From Ochotona curzoniae (taxonomy: Eukaryota; Chordata; Mammalia; Lagomorpha; Ochotonidae): DNA of 64,000 nucleotides. Where the stretch lies: assembly GCF_017591425.1 (NCBI RefSeq), contig NW_024467106.1:22744501-22808500 (forward strand), in the 5' to 3' direction. A program made the position numbers and the translations under genes. The notes below the pieces were generated by a model. It made no database searches. It was not told the DNA's origin and worked only from the letters and a program-made list of their open reading frames with translations. This document shows, piece by piece, positions 57,331 to 64,000 of the stretch (within the stretch, counting starts at the first letter, position 1; each line of letters starts with the position of its first letter).

Positions 57331-58829
57331 ACTAAAATGAAGTAATTTTCAGTTGGTAAGTGTAAAAAACATAAAGTTCTGTTCTTCTTGAAATGAAAAA
57401 GAGAAAAAGTTTCCTTTTTATTTGTAGTAGTTTAAATTAGCTCAAAGACAAATGGAACATATCTACTAAAAATTTCTAAACTAACAACTGTTAAATACTA
57501 CTGAAAGAAACCAAAGACCAAAGTAAGTGAAGATATATGGAGCAAGGCTGAACAGAGGTGCCCTGTGCTCGCAGCTGCCACAGAGCAGAACCAGGACGGC
57601 AAAGAACAGACTACATTTCAAGGAGATTGACTAAGGAAGGGCTCTTGGAATCAATGATTTAAACACCATGGAGACTCAGAAAGACTGCACAGAGAAACAA
57701 AGCACAATGCACCTGTTACTAGGGTTTCTCAGCCAGGGCCAGTGGGAGAATCAGACAGCGTGAGGAAAATCTAAGTGGGAAGGCCCAGTCCCTCCCTACA
57801 TTGCTGTCAACCAGCATAGCTATAAGAGATTCCCACAATCCTTAGTCTTAAATGCCATCTGAGAAGCTGACTGGGCTCTGAAACAGGAATCCACATTTCT
57901 CAACCCACTCCCCAATTCCCAGAATTGGAGCTGCTACGAAAACAGGCACTGGGCAGACTGGATTCTGTCTCAGGGGGCCAGTAGCCAGTCTTGAGTGTCA
58001 AAATCCCCCTGTGGATACATCACAGGCAAAGAACAGGCTCCTTAGCATCCTGAAACTATGGGATTGTGGTGCAGACACCATGGCATCACCCTTGCTCGCT
58101 TCACAGGACCTGGGGAAGTCCCTCTACCTTTTTTTGGTTCAACACTAGCTGGACCTAGAAAGTTTCTTTCTGTATTTGGCATCTTAGGGCTTTTGGTGAC
58201 CAGGGCACAAGCCTTATAGTCACACCTGCTAACTTTGCAGTAGCTGCAGAAGCATCTTTCAGTATCTCTTAGCTTGTGACCTATCATGCATAAACACCAA
58301 CATCAGCTGCACTTGACTCAAGAAAGCTGGGGTAGCTCCAACCTAGACTCCACACTCAGCTTCCAGTACACAATCCCCAGCACACGCTACTCTCACCCCC
58401 CTGGGACCCCAGGAAGGCCCACTCATCCTGAGCTCTAGAACTGTGTCTTTTGGTCCAATGAAGGCCCAGAGTCATGCATGCTCACCCTGTGAGATCTGGG
58501 GAATGCTCTCCCTGCATCTCACAGTTCCAGGTATACAGCGCTCACTGCTCAGTCTCCAGCATAACTGTCCAGGCCTCCCTGTGCCTCCTTTCCTAAACCT
58601 GCCCAGCTTTGGTGTGTACTAGCAGCATGGCACTATCATGACAACAGCCAGGGCCATCATGACTCCATATTGCCCTGCTGGAATTCAGAGATACCCTCTC
58701 CCTACCCACCATATTCCTGCCACCACCATCATCAATTTCAGTAGAAGAATGTATACAAAGATAACACAGCAGCATCCGATTGGAACTAAAAGCAAAGAAA
58801 CCTTTTACACTGACACCTGAACACGTATC
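57331..58829 (+). other. unassigned; part may be ancient L1 5' UTR
   Basis: GC-richer, CCA/CTG-rich sequence from about 57540 to 58800, directly upstream of L1 ORF1-like sequence in the same orientation. Position and composition suggest an old L1 5' UTR, but no consensus words are certain. A frame of 81 codons (58042-58287, minus) has no recognisable domain. Confidence 0.3.
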
Positions 58830-59484
58830 TTCAGGAAAAAGCCTCTAGTTCATAAAAGTTATCCTTAAGAGTGCTAGAAACAAATGAACAGATACGTAAA
58901 TATTAACGTAGGCATACATGAAATATGAATAAGCAAGGCAACATGACATTCCAAAAAGAACAAAATAATGCTCTGGTAACAGTTTCCAAATGAAAGAATA
59001 TTTGCAAAATATTTGATAAAGAGTGATTTTAAGGATGCACAAAGAGATACAAGAAAATGCAGACAGAAAAACAGAAGTTCAATAAAGAATTATAGATATT
59101 AGAAAAGGATTAAATGAAAATCTTACAAATGAACCAGTCAAATAAAAATACAGTTGAAGGAAAAGAGAAATGGAAAGATATTTTAAAAGAGGGAAAGCGA
59201 TAGGCCAAAGAAAAAAGCAAGAGAAAAAGAATGAATACAACCTATAAGATGTTTGAGATTCCATTAAGTGAAAAATCAATTCAAATGTTTAGAATCCTTA
59301 AAAGAGAGAAATAGAAGCAGAAAGTTTATTCAATGAAATTTACCCCAATATGGAGAAAAATATGAACATCCAAGTACAGGGGGCCAAGTGCCCCAGATAG
59401 ACCAGACCAGAAAAAAACTTCATTGAAAGTAGAACACAAAGAGAGAATTCTAAAATCTATGAGAAAATAGCACCAAGTCTCCTT
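58830..59484 (+). mobile_element. ancient L1 fragment, ORF1 region
   Basis: 'tcaatgaaatttaccccaatatggagaaaaatatgaacatccaagtacag' with 'aacacaaagagagaattctaaaatct' is a close match to the 3' part of old L1 ORF1 ('gaaaatttccccaaattggggaaagatatggacatccaagtacagg...aaagacaaagagagaattttgaaagc'). The upstream A-rich part (58830-59330) fits the coiled-coil-coding segment. The frame is not maintained. Confidence 0.8.
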
Positions 59485-59945
59485 CTCTAAACATTTATTT
59501 CTTTTAATTTTTTTTAAAGATTTTATTGGAAAGGCGGATATACAGAGAGGAGAGACAGAGAGGAAGATGTTCCATCCGATGACCCACTGCCACCCATATG
59601 GGATCCCGGGCATGCAAGACGAGGACCTCAACCACCGCACCACGCCGCCGGGCCCTATTTCTTTTAAGTTAAAAGGCAGATTTAAGAGGGAAAATCTTCC
59701 ATCTGCTAATTCACTTCCCAAGTGCCTGCAACGGTCAAAGCTGAGATGATCCAAAGCCACAAGCCAAGAGTTTCCTCTGGGTCTTCCACACAAGTACAGG
59801 GTCTCAAGGACTTGGGTCATCATCCACTGCCTTCCCTGGCTGTAAACAGTGCACTGGATTGGAAATGGAGCAGCCGTAAAACAAATAAGTACCAAAGGGA
59901 TGCCTGCAGGTAGAGAGTGAGCCTGTTGAGTCACGTATTTGTCCT
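59485..59945 (-). mobile_element. old C-type SINE inserted in L1
   Basis: The reversed repeat runs from 'aacatttatttctttta' (before the younger insertion) and continues at 59668 with AAAAGGCAGATTTAAGAGGG, 'cttccatctgctaattcacttcccaagtgcctgcaacgg', GTCTTCCACACAAGTACAGG, 'catccactgccttccctggc', and the head 'gtgagcctgttgagtcacg'. It is split by the short SINE at 59508-59655 and itself splits L1. Confidence 0.82.
59496..59667 (-). mobile_element. internally deleted young C-type SINE, 148 bp, with 12-bp target-site duplication
   Basis: The body is 59508-59655. The reversed 3' end ('aaagattttattggaaaggcggatatacagagaggagagac') is joined at about 59588 to the reversed 5' head ('cccatatgggatcccgggcatgcaagacgaggacc...ccgggccc'). 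The middle, roughly 180 bp including the B box region, is absent. The duplication TATTTCTTTTAA lies at 59496-59507 and 59656-59667. It is young by sequence but lacks half of its pol III promoter. Confidence 0.93.
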
Positions 59946-61078
59946 ATCCAAGTCACTCTTAAGGGAATCCCCACAGGATCAACAAATTTTAAAAAGAAAA
60001 TTTTAAACTTCTGGAAGGAACAGAATGAAACATTATAAATTACATAATAAAAATCTCTAATCAGGAATATTTTGCTAAGCAAATCTATGTTTCATAAATA
60101 AAGGTGTTCTAATATATGCAATAAGTGCAGGAATTCACCCCTACATGTTGTTCTTAAAAAAGATTGTTTAGAATCTATACACAGAAAGAAATAGAAACAC
60201 CTAACATAATTAAAACACATGAAAACATTAAACGTAGTAGAAAAATAACAAAGAATATTAAAAAGAAACTTGAATTTTAATAACAAGACTAACAAAAATA
60301 ACTTCATTTGTAAATTGACCAAGTTGTTCAATTAAAAGATAAAAACTGCCCACAAAAAGCTCACTTCAATAGACACACACAAAATGAAAGGGTTAATAAA
60401 GTTTTACTATGGAAACAACAACAAAAATGTAGGAATAACTATAGTGAATAAAATGTTAGGAAAATTATGAAAAATATCAGTGAAAAGAGACAAAGAAATC
60501 CACTCATAATGATAAAATGTCAATGAAACTAAATGAGTGTAAACACATGTACACACATAAGGGTTAGATCTGAAGGAATAGATCAGTGCCAACACAACAG
60601 TGATGGGAGACTTCTCTGTGCCCTGTTGCATGAAGGGCTAGGTAATCCAGATGAAAAAAAATCAATGAAGAAATAGAGTAGAATGACATTTTGAACATTG
60701 CAGAATAGCTTCACAATGCACACTGCAATCAGCACATGGAACATTCTCTAGGAAAGAACATACATTAGGTGACAAGAAAATTCTCAACAAATTCTATAAA
60801 AAAATTTTTAAACAGAATCCTATCTTGTATGTCTTCAGATGACAATAAAAATAAAACTCGAAGTCAAAAACATAAACAACTCTAGAAATTAAATAACTAG
60901 GTGGAGACTGAGAAACATGCTCCTGAAATAGCTATAGAAAGAAACAAAAGGGAAATTAAAAAATTTCTTGCAACAAATGAAAATAGAAACCCAAACACAC
61001 CAATACCTATGACACATTAAAAGCAATAGACATTTAAATTTTTTAAAATAGAAAAATTTGAAACACAGTTCTGAGTCT
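59946..61078 (+). mobile_element. ancient L1 fragment, inter-ORF region and ORF2 endonuclease domain
   Basis: It continues the L1 from 59484. 'aagggaatccccacaggatcaac' (ORF1 end), 'ctctaatcaggaatattttgctaagcaaatctatgtttca', 'gtgatgggagacttctctgtgcc' (endonuclease, near 'GDFN'), CAGCACATGGAACATTCTCT and 'acattaggtgacaagaaaattctcaacaaattc', then 'gaaacatgctcctgaaatagc' and 'gaaattaaaaaatttcttgcaacaaatgaaaat'. All pieces are colinear with the L1 consensus. Confidence 0.88.
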
Positions 61079-62960
61079 CTTTTCCCCATGGACCACAACT
61101 TGATGGTAATACTCAAGGTCTCTCATGGGCAACCCTCTGGCCCACCTGTAATGGGCATCTCTCAATGTGGCATGGCTCACATTCACATATGAATGTATGT
61201 TCATTCTGTCACTTTTAAATAAATCCTATTCTCACACATCTCAAAGATCCAAAAGAATAAAAACAAACCACGTCCAAATCTAGTGGAAGAAAAGAAACAA
61301 GAAAAATGATAGGAGGTGAGACCAAGAGAGCGATTGTGTAAGATACAACTTACTAACAACTTACACCCCACAGAGGCAACAATTTGAGCAGCTATACACA
61401 CAAAGTTACCTTAACAAAAGTTGCAGAAGACAGATCCAAGACGATGATGTTCATTTTAGCAGAATAATAAGAACAGTAACATAAAAGAAGGAAGAATAGA
61501 AGTTTCCAGTGTTTGCCTTTCCTCAGCTCCAGGGAATATAGCCTAGAAGAGACACATTTCTAGCTTTAGGAGGGAGGGGAAATTGAAGCCCAACATCAGA
61601 GGCCCATTGTGACAAATTTCAGTGTTGGACTGAGCCCAATAGTACCTTCCATCAAACTTAGATTGCAAATTGAGGACTGGGAGTGTCCAAATCTGGGTGG
61701 TCTTTGCCAGACCTCCCTTAACTGTTAGAAAGCAAAATGAGATTCCAGTCAGTGAACAGAGAGCCAGAGACTGAATTCAGAAGCTTGTCTTGGAATTCAG
61801 AGCCTAACTGTCACTGTTAGACTGAGTGATGAAGCATATAGGCCTCTATTTCCAAGCTAGTGTTCATGGACTTTGCCTATTGATTTGCCACGTGTCAGGA
61901 AGAGAGTTGAACTCTGGTGGGATAAAATCTTTGTGAGAGGTGTTATCACAGACTTGAGGCAGACGTATCATGCACCTCTGGTACTTCGGGGGGATCCAGC
62001 AACTCTGGTATCCTTATGTGACCCACCTCGTACCAATTAGTATCCATGGGTTGCCCCTTATCCTCTCATCCAGGTTTGGACATACAGCAAGAAGCCACAG
62101 GACCATGTCTTGGGCCTAAACACTAGGTAATACAGCTCTAACACTGCACAAGGCCTAATAACTGGAAGATCTGAGTATAACCCACCTAATGGCTGCCTGC
62201 AGAGCTGAAGGACTGCCTCTGACAGCCCTCCTACAACCTTGAGCAGATTGTGAGAAACCATAACACTGTGTCAAAACTCAGTGCTAGCCTGTAACAATCC
62301 AAGGTTGATCATAACCTATTGGTCCCTATTCCCAGGCCAGTACCTGTAGTCAGCCTGGGGCTCTCTAAACAGCAGTCTAGTTTTTGAGACTCATCCAAGC
62401 CAGCTTCACCACCTGTGGCTGATAGGAGCAGCATCAGCATCAGCAATACATCTAAACAATGGATTTTGCTCCTGCTCCTAGGGTTCCTACTCCTACTGGT
62501 CTGGGTTGGCAGTGGGCTCCAGATATGAGTTGGTATTGTGGCATACTGGACACAAGACAAGGGGTCTAATCAACCACAGGCCAAGGAATAGACCTGTAAG
62601 GTTATACTATCCCTTTATAAGCACTTTCCTAGTTCATTCCAAATAGCACTTTAATACCTATTTGGAACAAGTTTAAGTCTGGAGAACATTGTAGAACTGA
62701 ATCCGTAAAACAGAATCTGGCAACATCTCAACATAAAGTCTACCTAGCAGAAGTATCCATTGGCTCTGAGAAAAGTAAGAACCTGCATAGAATTTCTAGA
62801 ATGACATCCGTGAATGAAGTCACATTACAACACTTTACACTCCAGGATGCAAAAGATGCCATATACCAACAAACATCAAGAACTTCCAGGGAGTGAGCCA
62901 GTATATACATGTCTCTCAAAAAAAAGTAATAAAAATTATACACAATACTGAATAAGTATA
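61079..62960. other. unassigned sequence, possibly more ancient repeat
   Basis: 61081-61240 is a compact block ending TTTAAATAAATCCTATTCTC (AATAAA present), which may be a repeat terminus. 61440-62960 is mixed-composition sequence that could be another L1 5' region, but no consensus words are certain. No coding exon was recognised; the 83-codon frame at 62309-62560 (minus) has no domain. Confidence 0.3.
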
Positions 62961-64000
62961 AAAATGAGAAATTAGAGTTGAGTATTATGGATGTTCAGAC
63001 AGGAGTGAATTTATACTTATATGGGAAATCAAGGAAGAGTACAAAAAGAACAAGGTTTTGTATGGAATTTTTAATCAAGAGTCATGTTTTTGTGGGGATA
63101 AAACAGAGTGGATGATGGACAGCATACAGATAAGCAAACTGACACAGCAACTTCAGGGTCTTGGACACCTGGGACGTGAGAGGAAAAACAGGGAAGGCAG
63201 AAGTTCTGAAAAAGTAAACAGGAGACCTCATTTTGACTTGTGAAGACTCATTCAACATACTTTATTGATTTAGTAATAACCCCCAGCCCTCTTTTAAACG
63301 TACACACTGGATTCTTTTCTACTAGAAAAAGAAAATCAAAGGAGATTGGGGAAGGAAAGAATATAACAGAGGGGGTAAAGGAGGAGGAGATAAGAACAAG
63401 TGTCAAGATAAGAAGTGTTAGAGAAGTTCAAATGCAGTTCATTGGAAGGGAAAGTGGAACAAACTTAAAAACTGAGAAAAGCAACAGTTTTATTGATTGG
63501 TTGAAACAGAAAAATACATGAAAGGATAAGGGGCAGTTGTCTTCCTAGGACTCAAGGTAAGTAATCAGATACTGGGGGATGAAAGGACAAAGAACATATT
63601 AAGTAACTGTTGGCCATCTGCAGTTACAGATGAAGCAATTGAATAGCCAGGCAAGCCAGGTTTCAGGTTTCCAAGAATGAAAATGAGGACCAGATTAAAT
63701 TCAGAGTGGAGACTAAAAATCTTTAGAAATGAGCAAAAATGCCAGGACCTCACAAAAATGTGGAATCTAGAGAGGACAGGAGAATCAAGGTGGCAAGACT
63801 CGGCATTACAACCCTTGCGTTAATTTCATTCATCACAGCTCTGTGAGTCTAGCCAAGGCAACCTTCGTTCAAAGGAACCATGTGGACAAAGATGAGACCA
63901 GAGGCTTCCATGGGAGCTACTCATCAGCTCATCGGGTCAACGTTGCCGCATTCTACCTGAAATAGCAAAGGTCTATCTCAGGATCTGCACCTTGCTCTAA
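62961..64000. other. unassigned sequence
   Basis: No repeat family, RNA gene or convincing coding region. The 93-codon lysine/glutamate-rich frame at 63240-63521 lies in A/G-rich DNA and is probably compositional. Confidence 0.3.

Noticed and set aside
59326..59934. 202-codon minus-strand frame, the longest in the window
   Set aside because: Spans the nested SINEs and antisense L1 ORF1; its residues are read out of reversed repeat DNA.
1..64000. Bacterial-type systems: CRISPR arrays, operons, phage or integron structures
   Set aside because: Base composition, SINE/LINE/LTR content and lack of long open frames identify mammalian nuclear DNA. No regularly spaced repeats were seen.

Overview
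This is ordinary mammalian nuclear DNA, AT-rich and dense in retrotransposons. The best guess at the source is a lagomorph, most likely a pika (Ochotona). The main clue is about a dozen copies of a roughly 330-bp tRNA-derived SINE. Its head reads like GGCCTAGCGGCTAAAGTCC, its pol III B box is GGTTCTAATCC, and its 3' end is an A-rich tail with AATAAA-like units. This resembles the pika form of the lagomorph C-repeat rather than the rabbit form. About eleven older, diverged C-repeat copies lie beside them. Species and family names come from memory of consensus sequences; no database search was run.

No protein-coding gene or exon could be supported. The open frames are short, lack recognisable domains, or fall inside repeats. 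The longest meaningful one, about 150 codons at 15.3-15.8 kb, is the decayed C-terminal part of an L1 ORF2. The window is best read as intergenic or deep intronic sequence. The only RNA-gene-derived feature is a 3'-truncated 7SK snRNA retropseudogene on the minus strand at 44.3-44.55 kb, flanked by a perfect 22-bp target-site duplication.

Layout. 0-13 kb: MIR and L2 relics, an L1 reverse-transcriptase fragment, five young SINEs and three old ones. 14-17 kb: an old SINE and a scrambled L1 mosaic. 17-21 kb: an old SINE, MIR and L2 relics, and a possible LTR end. 20.9-21.3 kb: a 181-bp GGAA array followed by (AC)18. 22-28 kb: a young SINE, a MaLR-type LTR, L2 relics and a diverged direct-repeat pair. 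30-42 kb: a young SINE, an ancient L1 split by an old SINE, three LTRs, and MIR and L2 relics. 42-48.6 kb: L2 and MIR relics, the 7SK copy, an LTR, and a LINE 3' end with an internal tandem repeat. 50-56.4 kb: a possible small DNA transposon broken by a SINE, head-to-head L1 pieces, a run of MIRs, and a cluster of SINEs. 56.7-61 kb: ancient L1 carrying ORF1 and ORF2-endonuclease sequence, broken by a SINE nested inside another SINE. 61-64 kb: unassigned sequence.

Nothing here works as an operon or gene system. The interest lies in insertion history: nested SINEs, a SINE that has lost its internal promoter, rearranged L1 pieces and a tailless snRNA retrocopy. A few non-repetitive blocks with clustered homeodomain-, POU- or RFX-like motifs could be regulatory elements.
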